A DNA stretch of 10,675 nucleotides from Microcaldota archaeon. GTDB taxonomy: Archaea > Micrarchaeota > Micrarchaeia > Micrarchaeales > Micrarchaeaceae. The position numbers and the translations under genes are program-made. Under the pieces are notes generated by a model. That model had not been told where the DNA came from, ran no database searches, and saw only the letters and a program-made list of their open reading frames with translations. The stretch spans positions 1-10,675 of the forward strand of contig DAHWIS010000007.1 of the NCBI GenBank assembly GCA_027344745.1, in the 5' to 3' direction. Within the stretch, counting starts at the first letter, position 1; every line of letters starts with the position of its first letter. Shown here in pieces: positions 1 through 5,973 of this stretch.

Positions 1-5
1 TTTTT

Positions 6-839
6 ATGCTTACAAAAGAACAGAAAATTAAATTTGTCGAAGACGGTAAGAAGGCGCTTAATACCTACAAGGTTATAGGCATAGTCGAACTTGACCGCAT
101 ACCGGACAGGCTGTTGCAGTCGTCTAGAAATTCGATGAGGGAAAAAGCCAGATTTATGACAGGCAGGAAAAACCTCATGGAAATGATACTGGAAAGCAGC
201 GAAAGGACAAAACCCCTGGTAAAAGAACTCAAAGGAACATCCGCCATATTGCTTAGCAATGAAGACCCATTCGAGCTGAATAAGATATTCAAGTCAAAAT
301 CGCTCAGGCTGGCTGCAAAACCAAAGCAGATAGCGCCGGAAGATATAGTCATAAATGCGGGAGAAACATCGCTTCAGCCGGGACAGGCAGTAACAGAACT
401 CAAGACTGCAGGTATAGACGTCAAGATGGACAAAGGCAAAGTGCTTATAGCAAAGGACAAGGTACTCGTAGCCAAAGGCGTCCAGATAAGCATGTCGATA
501 GCAAAGGCGCTTCATACTCTCGAAGTGATGCCATTTATTGCGTATATAGCCCCGAAAGCGCTGCTTTCCGAGGGATTAATCTTCAGGCAGGATGCGTTGA
601 GCATGAATGCAGAAAAACTGTCAAAGGACGTCGCACATGCGTTCGGCGAGGCGCTTGCATTGAGCTTAAAGGCAAATATAGTCAACAGATACACAATAAA
701 GAAGTTAGTTACGGATGCGTATCTGAGCGCATTGCACGTAGGGGTAGAGGCAAAGCTTTATGATTCGGGCATAATAGACAAGCTCCTTGCCAATGCGGTG
801 CTTCAAGCGTCAGCAATAAATAACATTGTGCCGGAATAG
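6..839 (+). CDS. rplP0: Large ribosomal subunit protein uL10 (archaeal L10/P0), without acidic C-terminal tail
   Basis: This is the base of the ribosomal stalk: it binds 23S rRNA together with uL11 and carries L12 dimers that recruit translation GTPases. The 277-residue protein shows the archaeal P0 plan: an N-terminal rRNA-binding domain (about residues 1-105 and 175-200), the inserted P0 domain (about 106-175, with GETSLQPGQ at 119-127 and KGKVLIAKD at 143-151), then C-terminal helices (about 202-275) that in the family bind L12. It stops at INNIVPE, whereas most archaeal P0 proteins (roughly 280-340 residues) continue into an alanine/glutamate-rich hinge and a conserved tip like that of L12. 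No acidic reading frame follows the stop, so a simple frameshift does not explain the loss. The ATG lies only 5 nt inside the window, so upstream signals cannot be seen. L12 follows 36 nt downstream, the usual order. Identification is secure; the tail loss is seen directly. Confidence 0.93.
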   Translation: MLTKEQKIKFVEDGKKALNTYKVIGIVELDRIPDRLLQSSRNSMREKARFMTGRKNLMEMILESSERTKPLVKELKGTSAILLSNEDPFELNKIFKSKSLRLAAKPKQIAPEDIVINAGETSLQPGQAVTELKTAGIDVKMDKGKVLIAKDKVLVAKGVQISMSIAKALHTLEVMPFIAYIAPKALLSEGLIFRQDALSMNAEKLSKDVAHAFGEALALSLKANIVNRYTIKKLVTDAYLSALHVGVEAKLYDSGIIDKLLANAVLQASAINNIVPE

Positions 840-865
840 TTTATTGAATTAATGATACTAATGTA

Positions 866-870
866 GGTGA
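866..870 (+). promoter_or_regulatory. GGTGA ribosome binding site for L12
   Basis: GGTGA matches the archaeal anti-Shine-Dalgarno end of 16S rRNA and sits 5 nt before ATG 876. It selects that ATG over the in-frame GTG at 867, which lies inside the site itself. Confidence 0.7.
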
Positions 871-875
871 AAAAT

Positions 876-1175
876 ATGGAATATGTATATGCAGCATTGC
901 TTATTGATGCAGCAGGAAAACCTGTGACAGAGCAAGAACTGATGAACGTAGTGAAAGCAGCAGGCTTTACCCCCGACGAAGCGAGGGCCAAAGCGGTAGT
1001 GGCATCCCTGAAGGACGTCGATATAAAGGACGTAATAAAGAATGCGCAGAATATGCAGGTACAAGCCGCAGCTGCTCCAGCACAACAGGCACAGGCTGCT
1101 CCGAAAAAGGAAGCAAAGGAAGAAAAGAAAAATGAGGAAGAAGCAGCTGGCGGACTAGCGAGCCTTTTCGGTTAA
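876..1175 (+). CDS. rpl12: Ribosomal protein P1/L12 (archaeal stalk protein)
   Basis: This is the flexible stalk protein that binds as dimers to the uL10 helices and contacts elongation and initiation factors. The 99-residue product begins MEYVYAALLI, the hallmark start of archaeal L12. It has an alpha-helical dimerisation domain (about 1-60), an Ala/Gln/Pro hinge (about 62-77), a Lys/Glu-rich charged stretch (77-90) and the conserved hydrophobic tip GGLASLFG (92-99) that contacts GTPases. Length is typical. I chose ATG 876, not GTG 867, because of the GGTGA site and the family N terminus. It is co-directional with uL10 36 nt upstream, and a hairpin followed by T residues lies just after the stop. 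Since uL10 here lacks its own tail, L12 would supply all such tips in this stalk (inference). Confidence 0.96.
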   Translation: MEYVYAALLIDAAGKPVTEQELMNVVKAAGFTPDEARAKAVVASLKDVDIKDVIKNAQNMQVQAAAAPAQQAQAAPKKEAKEEKKNEEEAAGGLASLFG

Positions 1176-1184
1176 ATTGTCGAG

Positions 1185-1206
1185 AGGCGCATTAAACGCG
1201 CCTTTT
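1185..1206 (+). terminator. Hairpin plus T-run after rpl12
   Basis: A perfect 6-bp GC-rich stem, AGGCGC (1185-1190) with GCGCCT (1198-1203), encloses a 7-nt loop and runs directly into TTTT (1203-1206). It starts 10 nt after the L12 stop, between two convergent genes. It looks like a bacterial intrinsic terminator; in archaea the T-run alone often suffices. The T-run is present only on the + strand side, so it would serve the stalk operon. Confidence 0.6.
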
Positions 1207-1933
1207 AACTCTTTATCAAGTATGAGGATTCGCGCAGCCATTTTTTCTTTTCCTTGTAATCCGGGATTACATCAGCCACCGCTTTCCAAAATCTCTTGGA
1301 GTGCGACCTTATTTTTGTGTGGCATAATTCATGGACTATTACGTAATCCATTACATCCGGAGGAGAGTAGAGCAGCTTGAAATTTAGGGTTATCACGTTT
1401 TCTGGAGAACATGACCCCCATACCCGTTTGCTATTATTAATCCGCGTGCCGCGCAGTACGGAATCGAAATACGCGTTGTTTAAGGTCGTTATTCTTGCAT
1501 TTACAAGTGGAAGGACAGCATTACTTATGCCTTTTATTGCAAGCCTTGATACTACTTCTCTTTCTGCATGTCCCTCCATATCATGGGGGACTTTTATCAT
1601 TAAACTGTTGCCACTGACTTTTACCGACCCGCTCTTTGCTTTTTTGTGCTCTATATTTATCAAAAATTCGCGGCCGCATGCTAGCGTGGTCTGCCCATCC
1701 CGAAATTCAAGCTTGGTTTCAAGATACCTTCCGGGGTTTTTCTGCAGCGCCTTTACGATGCGATTATAAAGTAGATCGGCCGTTTTTCCCGCAGTCGCCG
1801 TATCCATCCCATGGGGTATCTTTATTATTATGCAGTTCCCATCGACTTTGGCATACGCGTTACTTAACTTTGCCCGTATCAATCTTATACCAAAGTTGCG
1901 TCCGTTTATATCTACAAACTTCGTGCAATCCAT
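1205..1933 (-). CDS. YgjP/DUF45-family zinc metallopeptidase-like protein
   Basis: A predicted zinc-dependent metallopeptidase of the YgjP/M48-like (DUF45, WSS1-like) group; substrate unknown. The 242-residue protein carries the signature WGSC (172-175), then HELCH (201-205), an HExxH zinc motif with catalytic Glu202, and His211 in RSHSKRFW as the probable third zinc ligand. The C-terminal tail DYKEKKKWLR is also typical. The first half contains two similar strands, KVDGNCIIIKIPHGM (about 29-43) and KVSGNSLMIKVPHDM (about 105-119), an apparent internal duplication that may be the normal two-lobe N-terminal region of this family. There is no signal peptide or membrane segment, so it should be cytoplasmic. 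The gene is single, convergent with rpl12 (29 nt between stop codons) and divergent from csl4. A TATA-like box about 27 nt before the ATG suggests a leaderless mRNA. Confidence 0.85.
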   Translation of the reverse strand: MDCTKFVDINGRNFGIRLIRAKLSNAYAKVDGNCIIIKIPHGMDTATAGKTADLLYNRIVKALQKNPGRYLETKLEFRDGQTTLACGREFLINIEHKKAKSGSVKVSGNSLMIKVPHDMEGHAEREVVSRLAIKGISNAVLPLVNARITTLNNAYFDSVLRGTRINNSKRVWGSCSPENVITLNFKLLYSPPDVMDYVIVHELCHTKIRSHSKRFWKAVADVIPDYKEKKKWLRESSYLIKS

Positions 1934-1955
1934 AACTAATTATCTGTGCACGCAC

Positions 1956-1964
1956 ATATAAATG
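1956..1964 (-). promoter_or_regulatory. TATA-like promoter of the metallopeptidase gene
   Basis: Read on the minus strand the stretch is ATTTATATG. Its centre lies about 27 nt before the ATG at 1933, the normal archaeal TATA-to-start distance, so transcription would begin at or very near the start codon. Confidence 0.5.
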
Positions 1965-2013
1965 ATATTTGAAGGTGCGGGCACTTTCCCACGCAACGCC
2001 CATACCCTCCCAA

Positions 2014-2028
2014 GGAAAGGCTTAAAAA
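2014..2028 (+). promoter_or_regulatory. BRE/TATA promoter of csl4-rpoL
   Basis: The purine-rich GGAAAGG (2014-2020) followed by CTTAAAAA (2021-2028) resembles an archaeal BRE plus TATA box. The predicted transcription start is near 2050, which would give csl4 a leader of about 50 nt, unlike the leaderless starts predicted elsewhere in this window. An AAGGTGCG motif begins at the end of the TATA box (2027-2034). Confidence 0.5.
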
Positions 2029-2057
2029 GGTGCGAAACAAAAACAATTATATTCCTT

Positions 2058-2095
2058 AATGTTGATTAATCCTTAACATTTCTCTTTATAAAGAG
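2058..2095 (+). repeat. Inverted repeats in the csl4 leader
   Basis: There are two symmetric elements just before csl4. AATGTT (2058-2063) pairs with AACATT (2075-2080). CTCTTTATAAAGAG (2082-2095) is a perfect 14-nt palindrome ending 8 nt before the ATG. The palindrome includes TTTATAAA but is too close to the start codon to be a working TATA box for this gene. It could be an operator or a weak RNA hairpin; the function is not shown by sequence. Confidence 0.45.
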
Positions 2096-2103
2096 TTGAG
2101 ATA

Positions 2104-2715
2104 ATGAGCGAAGATGAAAAATTGTTGTTAATGCCCGGGGACTGGCTGTCTACGGAAGAAGAATATCTGCCTGCCGGCAATGCATTTGCAGAAGACGGAA
2201 TAGTATATTCATCGGGGATAGGCGTAAAGGAGATAGCCGAAGGCAAGATAGCGGTTAAAGTTATGGGGCGCAAGATAAAAAAATTGAAAAAAGGCATGTA
2301 TGCCATAGGGTCAGTAGTCGGCGATCTGAAGAGTGTCATATTCATAAAGCTTGACGATTTGGAATTTGACGACAAGGAATTCTTTGCCCCCAAAGACGGA
2401 AAAATAGTGCTTCCCAGAAAGGGTCCAAGACCGCCGCGAAGCGATGAGATAACTAAGCCGTGCAAGTTGGGCGACATAGTACTTGCAAAGATACTTTTCA
2501 ACGACCCAGATGTCTACACCATGGGCATAATGGAGGATATTGCCGGTGTAGTATATTCTAATTGCGAGGTCTGCAATAATCCCATGTCGCTGGGAAATAA
2601 AAGGAATGTGCTCGAATGCAAAGAGTGCAAGCATACCGAATTTAGGAAAGTAAGCTCTGCATATGGGGATTTTAACAAGATAAAGACAATATTGGAAGAA
2701 AATACGAAGATTTGA
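2104..2715 (+). CDS. csl4: Exosome complex RNA-binding subunit Csl4
   Basis: This is a cap subunit of the archaeal exosome, the 3'-5' RNA-degrading and tailing complex built on an Rrp41/Rrp42 ring; Csl4 guides RNA and links to partners such as DnaG. The 203-residue protein has the N-terminal Csl4 domain (MPGDWLSTEEEYLPAGNAF, about 10-28), a central S1-like beta-barrel (about 65-150, with GDIVLAKI at 123-130) and a C-terminal zinc ribbon with Cys154, Cys157, Cys172 and Cys175 all present. Length and domain order are normal. The ATG is preferred because the protein begins close to the conserved PGD motif as in relatives; no strong Shine-Dalgarno sequence is visible. rpoL follows 8 nt after the stop, a pairing known from other archaea. 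Confidence 0.93.
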   Translation: MSEDEKLLLMPGDWLSTEEEYLPAGNAFAEDGIVYSSGIGVKEIAEGKIAVKVMGRKIKKLKKGMYAIGSVVGDLKSVIFIKLDDLEFDDKEFFAPKDGKIVLPRKGPRPPRSDEITKPCKLGDIVLAKILFNDPDVYTMGIMEDIAGVVYSNCEVCNNPMSLGNKRNVLECKECKHTEFRKVSSAYGDFNKIKTILEENTKI

Positions 2716-2723
2716 GTGAGAAG

Positions 2724-2993
2724 ATGGAACTACAAATAATAAAGAACGAAAACAAGGAGCTTATGATAGAATTTGAGACCGGTAACCTTACACTGCCTGA
2801 TCTAATTGCAAGCGAGCTTCTAAACAATTCGGATGTGGAGTTTGTGGGTGTCACGAAAGACCACCCCGAAGTAGGCAAACCCGTACTCGTGGTAAAAACG
2901 AACAAAAAAAAGGCCATGGACGCAGTAGAAAAAGCGCTGGAAAACATAGACGAGCAGTTTTCCGAAATTAAAAAAGCGCTAAACAAAAAATAG
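2724..2993 (+). CDS. rpoL: DNA-directed RNA polymerase subunit L (Rpb11/Rpo11)
   Basis: A small assembly subunit that pairs with RpoD (Rpo3) to form the archaeal counterpart of the bacterial alpha dimer. The 89-residue protein has the family core: FETGNLTLPDLIASELL (about 18-34), corresponding to the usual HTLGNLLR helix region although the HTLGN motif itself is degenerate, then VEFVGVTKDHPEVGKP (39-54), a match to the VxFAxYxxPHPLxGKP signature, and a long C-terminal helix (about 65-88). I chose ATG 2724 rather than the in-frame TTG at 2712, which overlaps the csl4 stop; GAGTGAG just upstream is a fair ribosome binding site. It is the second gene of a csl4-rpoL operon. A pyrimidine-rich run follows its stop. 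Confidence 0.92.
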   Translation: MELQIIKNENKELMIEFETGNLTLPDLIASELLNNSDVEFVGVTKDHPEVGKPVLVVKTNKKKAMDAVEKALENIDEQFSEIKKALNKK

Positions 2994-3000
2994 CACAGGC

Positions 3001-3013
3001 TTCTCTTCCTTCT
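3001..3013 (+). terminator. Pyrimidine-rich run after rpoL
   Basis: The run TTCTCTTCCTTCT lies 7 nt after the rpoL stop without a hairpin. Pyrimidine/T-rich stretches can end archaeal transcripts. It is placed between the csl4-rpoL unit and the kae1 promoter, which supports the role only weakly. Confidence 0.3.
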
Positions 3014-3037
3014 ACATCTCAACATGCACTAGCAAAA

Positions 3038-3048
3038 AATATAAAAAT
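3038..3048 (+). promoter_or_regulatory. TATA promoter of kae1-bud32
   Basis: AATATAAAAAT contains a good TATA core (3040-3047) centred about 25 nt before ATG 3069. Transcription would therefore start at the start codon itself. This supports ATG 3069 as the true start, because the alternative ATG at 3054 would lie upstream of the predicted transcript. Confidence 0.6.
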
Positions 3049-3068
3049 GCCCGATGCAATCTTTATGC

Positions 3069-4046
3069 ATGGTAACTTTGGGCATAGAAAGCAGCGCACA
3101 TACTTTCGGTGTCGGTGTAGTTGATCATGGAAAATTTTTGTCAAATAAAAAGGATATGTATAAGATATCGGATAGGGGCATGATACCTAGAAAGGTTGCG
3201 GACCATCATTCAGAGGTATCTTATGCCGTGATAAAAGGTGCATTGGCGGATGCAGGCATATCCATACGCGATATCGATTCAATAGGCTATACCAAAGGTC
3301 CGGGCATAGGCCCTTGCCTTCGCATCGGCGAACTAGCCGCAAAAACCCTGGCCAATAACCTACACATACCTGTATATCCGGTAAACCACGCCATAGCGCA
3401 CATAGAGGCAGCCAAGCATCTATCTAGATTTAGGGATCCATTGGCATTGTACGTGAGCGGAGGCAATTCGCAGATTCTGGGCACCGTTGCACTGCCATTC
3501 AAGCACTACACCGTATACGGCGAGACATTCGATATAGGTATAGGAAACATGTTGGATAACTTTGCACGGGCTGCACAGCTGAACCCCGCATGGGGTTCTA
3601 GCGTAGCAAAGCTTGCCAAAGGCGGTAAATATATAGGCATGCCATATAACGTAAAAGGCATGGATTTTACGTTTACCGGGTTGCTTACAAATGCAATAAA
3701 GCTATTGGATAAGGCAAATCATAAAGACGTAGCATTCTCTCTTCAAGAAACCGCTTTTTCAATGCTCTCCGAAGCAACTGAAAGGGCTTTGATGCTAACG
3801 TCCAAGAAAGAGCTGATAGCGTGCGGCGGGGTAGCGCAAAGCATCAGGCTTGCAGAAATGCTTAAAGGCATGGCATACATGCACAAAGTTAAATTCTATG
3901 TGGCCCCAAACGAGTACAATGCGGATAACGGTGCAATGATAGCCTTAGTCGCCGAAAAAATGCATATGTCCGGAATAAAAATAAAAGATGCAGAATGCAA
4001 TGTGCTGCAAAGATATCGTGCAGATTCAGTAAATATAACGTGGTAG
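3069..4046 (+). CDS. kae1: tRNA N6-threonylcarbamoyladenosine synthase Kae1 (KEOPS)
   Basis: This is the catalytic subunit of KEOPS: it transfers the threonylcarbamoyl group from threonylcarbamoyl-AMP to A37 of ANN-decoding tRNAs (t6A). The 325-residue protein starts MVTLGIESSAHTFGVGV, the phosphate-binding strand of the ASKHA fold. Metal ligands are visible as His107 and His111 in NHAIAHIEA and Asp286 in NADNGAM; nucleotide-binding motifs include VSGGNSQ (129-135), GETFDIGIGNMLDNFAR (151-167), TFTGLLT (201-207) and ACGGVAQS (251-258). Length matches archaeal Kae1, and no kinase domain is fused. The start is set by the family N terminus and the TATA spacing. Bud32 follows after 1 nt, so the two are surely co-transcribed; in a number of archaea they are a single fused protein. 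Confidence 0.95.
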   Translation: MVTLGIESSAHTFGVGVVDHGKFLSNKKDMYKISDRGMIPRKVADHHSEVSYAVIKGALADAGISIRDIDSIGYTKGPGIGPCLRIGELAAKTLANNLHIPVYPVNHAIAHIEAAKHLSRFRDPLALYVSGGNSQILGTVALPFKHYTVYGETFDIGIGNMLDNFARAAQLNPAWGSSVAKLAKGGKYIGMPYNVKGMDFTFTGLLTNAIKLLDKANHKDVAFSLQETAFSMLSEATERALMLTSKKELIACGGVAQSIRLAEMLKGMAYMHKVKFYVAPNEYNADNGAMIALVAEKMHMSGIKIKDAECNVLQRYRADSVNITW

Positions 4047-4047
4047 A

Positions 4048-4659
4048 ATGGAAAAGATGACCGAGGGTGCTGAGGCAGATATCTTTAAATTAAAATTTAT
4101 GGGTTTGGATGCCATCCTGAAGTACAGGCGCGCTAAGCCGTATATGGAAAAGAGCTTGTACGAAAACATAAGGATTTCGCGCACCAAGAATGAGGCTAAG
4201 CTGATGATGCTCGCAGTTTACAGCGGCGCATCTGCTCCAAAACTCCTCTTTGCAACCAAATATGCAGTGTGCATGGAAGCCATAAAAGGCATTAGACTTG
4301 ACGAAATGCTGGCCATGAAGCACGTAAACAGGGTTAAAGTAATGCGTGGAATGGGCGCCGAGCTTGCAATGCTCCATTCTTCTATGATAGCGCATGGCGA
4401 TTATACTCCCGCCAATATAATTGTTGATGAAACTATGAAGGTCCATGTAATAGACTTCGGGCTTTCGGAATATACATTCTCCCTTGAGGATAAAGCAATA
4501 GATTTGCTTCTGATGAAACGATCACTAAGCAAAAAAGATTATTCCATGTCGATTGAAAGTTATGCGCGCCATCTCGAAAGCGCCACCAAAACGCTCGAAA
4601 AACTGGAAGAGATAGAGCAAAGAGGCAGATATCAGGACAGGTCGATGAATCACAGGTAA
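4048..4659 (+). CDS. bud32: KEOPS subunit Bud32, atypical kinase/ATPase
   Basis: A small RIO-like kinase that sits on Kae1 in KEOPS and acts as a P-loop-free ATPase needed for t6A synthesis. The 203-residue protein shows the short Bud32 plan: EGAEADIF (6-13) in place of a glycine-rich loop, ATP-binding Lys25 in AILKYR, catalytic HGDYTPANII (116-125, Asp118), metal-binding DFG (136-138) and the basic tail RGRYQDR (192-198) that in the family contacts tRNA and Kae1. All key residues are present. ATG 4048 is 1 nt after the kae1 stop; ATG 4057, giving MTEGAEADIF, is an equally possible start. It converges with the next gene, with 20 nt between the stops and only a weak hairpin between them. Confidence 0.94.
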   Translation: MEKMTEGAEADIFKLKFMGLDAILKYRRAKPYMEKSLYENIRISRTKNEAKLMMLAVYSGASAPKLLFATKYAVCMEAIKGIRLDEMLAMKHVNRVKVMRGMGAELAMLHSSMIAHGDYTPANIIVDETMKVHVIDFGLSEYTFSLEDKAIDLLLMKRSLSKKDYSMSIESYARHLESATKTLEKLEEIEQRGRYQDRSMNHR

Positions 4660-4679
4660 TAAACTTTCCGCTTGCAGAA

Positions 4680-5654
4680 TTAGAATCTGCCTACATTGGC
4701 AAATTCAATTGGCGCAGGCCCGTTTTCTGCGTTCAGCAATTCATCTGGTGCTGCAGTATCTATTGTTCTTGAATATACTAAAGACACTATGCCGGCGAAA
4801 GTCAATATGTCTATAACCAACACGTACAATGCGGTAGTGGCAAGGAACTGGTAGGTGAAAAGTGCGACAGCAATGAACCCAGAAACAATGCCTATGGCAA
4901 AGCCCCTGCGCGCCTGCATAAAAAGCATGAATCCCGTAACCAATTCAAAAAACGCTACGATGGCGGCTATGATTGGAAATATATAATCAAACTTTATGCT
5001 CGATATGAACGTGAAAAATCCCAATTTATTTGCAAAACCCACCACGTATCCCAATTGGCTGCTTCCAAGTAATAGAAATGCCACGAAAGCTGCAGAAAAC
5101 ATGGTTGCAGATATTATCCCAAGCCTGTTATAAGTAACGTTCTCTAATCCTTTGGTCGGTTCTGCTTTGTCCACATCCTCCAAGCAGTAATATTTTCCGT
5201 TTCTTTCTACTATATCCTCGAAACAAAATGGCCTATGGCAATAGTTGCATACCGCATACGCAGGTCTCCACGGGTGCCATACGCATGACAGCCCTATGGC
5301 CGCCTCTTTGCTCTCGGCTTCAGATCTAGTCTCTCCGCTTTTGGATCCATGCCCTATATAATCCTTGACGTTTTCGCCCTCTGTAATAAGGGCGTCTGCT
5401 ACTTCCCTATATGACGATGCATTTGATACATACCCTATCCTGGAGCCTCCCTGTGCGGCGTTGAATGCCGTTGCATTGGTTTTCTGCGCCTGTACAACGG
5501 TGCCATTTTGTATTTTGTTTGGTGCTTGCAGTTTCTTCTTCGATGCCGTTGTGCTGGGATTAGATACCCGAGTCTTAGCATTTGAAGGTGCGGGCAATTC
5601 TCCTTTTTCTTCCCGCACCTTGAATATAAGCATATCCTCGGGATCGACTGTCAT
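4680..5654 (-). CDS. B-box-like zinc finger membrane protein, unknown function
   Basis: I do not recognise a named gene. The 324-residue protein has a low-complexity polar N-terminal region (about 1-115), then a zinc-binding module with Cys124, His127, Cys136, Cys139, Cys144 and Cys157 in a CxxH-x8-CxxC-x4-C arrangement resembling B-box zinc fingers found before membrane segments in many prokaryotic proteins. Four hydrophobic helices follow (about 178-197, 224-246, 252-272, 274-294), and a short polar tail. The N-terminal part and zinc finger are probably cytoplasmic (inference). Its ATG shares one base with the eS26 stop (TAATG), so translation is likely coupled to that gene. A 10-bp inverted repeat lies within its early codons. 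The function may be protein-protein interaction or membrane anchoring; the sequence does not say which. Confidence 0.8.
   Translation of the reverse strand: MTVDPEDMLIFKVREEKGELPAPSNAKTRVSNPSTTASKKKLQAPNKIQNGTVVQAQKTNATAFNAAQGGSRIGYVSNASSYREVADALITEGENVKDYIGHGSKSGETRSEAESKEAAIGLSCVWHPWRPAYAVCNYCHRPFCFEDIVERNGKYYCLEDVDKAEPTKGLENVTYNRLGIISATMFSAAFVAFLLLGSSQLGYVVGFANKLGFFTFISSIKFDYIFPIIAAIVAFFELVTGFMLFMQARRGFAIGIVSGFIAVALFTYQFLATTALYVLVIDILTFAGIVSLVYSRTIDTAAPDELLNAENGPAPIEFANVGRF
5585..5621 (-). repeat. 10-bp inverted repeat inside the zinc-finger membrane protein gene
   Basis: AAGGTGCGGG (5585-5594) and CCCGCACCTT (5612-5621) form a perfect 10-bp GC-rich stem around a 17-nt loop. It lies about 35-70 nt downstream of the gene's start, so in the mRNA it could slow ribosomes or be a binding site. 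It encodes part of the polar N-terminal region and could be coincidence of coding, but one arm is also found elsewhere in the window. Confidence 0.6.
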
Positions 5655-5887
5655 TACATCAGCTTTTTAGAGCGCTCAATAGCTTGCCTCTTTTTCTTTT
5701 CGAATATGCCTCTGTGTTTTGCACAACTTATGCAATAATAAATCTTCCTCTTTTCAAAGAATCTTACGTCATTCGTTGTCTTAAGGTCAGTACTAAAACT
5801 TATTGCCTTTTCAAACACTATAGCCTTGTTCCTTGGAACTTTTCTTCCGCACGATTCGCATATTACTATGGTCTCTTTTCCTCTCAA
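5654..5887 (-). CDS. rps26e: Small ribosomal subunit protein eS26
   Basis: eS26 is a zinc-binding small-subunit protein near the mRNA exit channel, shared by eukaryotes and a subset of archaea. The 77-residue product has the family's two zinc knuckles: CESCGRKVPRNKA (from Cys10, Cys13) and YYCISCAKHRGI (Cys52, Cys55), separated by about 38 residues as expected, and a basic C terminus. It is shorter than typical eS26 at both ends. There is no ATG start. I chose TTG 5887 because AGGTG lies 6 nt before it; an in-frame TTG at 5902 would add five residues. The gene is first in a two-gene unit, with its TAA overlapping the ATG of the membrane protein. The upstream TATA-like sequences lie in a region divergent from the RpiB-like gene. 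Confidence 0.83.
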   Translation of the reverse strand: MRGKETIVICESCGRKVPRNKAIVFEKAISFSTDLKTTNDVRFFEKRKIYYCISCAKHRGIFEKKKRQAIERSKKLM

Positions 5888-5902
5888 ACTAAACACCTGC
5901 AA

Positions 5903-5931
5903 TTATATATGGTTAAGAAACAATAAAAAGA
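5903..5931 (-). promoter_or_regulatory. TATA-like sequences upstream of eS26
   Basis: On the minus strand CTTTTTATTG (5922-5931) and ATATATAATT (5901-5910) are both AT-rich TATA candidates. The first predicts a transcript start near 5900, keeping the AGGTG site (5894-5898) in the message; the second would start transcription close to or inside the coding region. I favour the first, with low certainty. Confidence 0.35.
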
Positions 5932-5943
5932 TTAATATTCTTG

Positions 5944-5953
5944 ATATTTTAAT
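5944..5953 (+). promoter_or_regulatory. TATA-like promoter of the RpiB-like gene
   Basis: The AT-rich GATATTTTAA is centred about 25 nt before ATG 5974. No Shine-Dalgarno sequence precedes that ATG, so a leaderless transcript is likely. Confidence 0.4.
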
Positions 5954-5973
5954 AATAATAGAGAACTGATGCC

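Noticed and set aside
867..875. GTG 867 as the start of rpl12
   Set aside because: The GTG is part of the GGTGA ribosome binding site, and the family N terminus MEYVYAALL begins at ATG 876.
837..875. Frameshift that might have cut off an acidic tail of uL10
   Set aside because: The 36 nt to L12 encode no Ala/Glu-rich tail in any frame and contain stops.
1377..1769. 130-codon open frame on the + strand inside the metallopeptidase gene
   Set aside because: It is a shadow of the gene encoding HELCH/WGSC on the other strand.
2085..2092. TTTATAAA as the csl4 TATA box
   Set aside because: Its centre is only about 16 nt before the ATG, so transcription would start inside the gene.
4674..4690. GCAGA/TCTGC hairpin between bud32 and the membrane protein gene as a terminator
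   Set aside because: The stem is only 5 bp, overlaps a stop codon and has no T-run on either strand.
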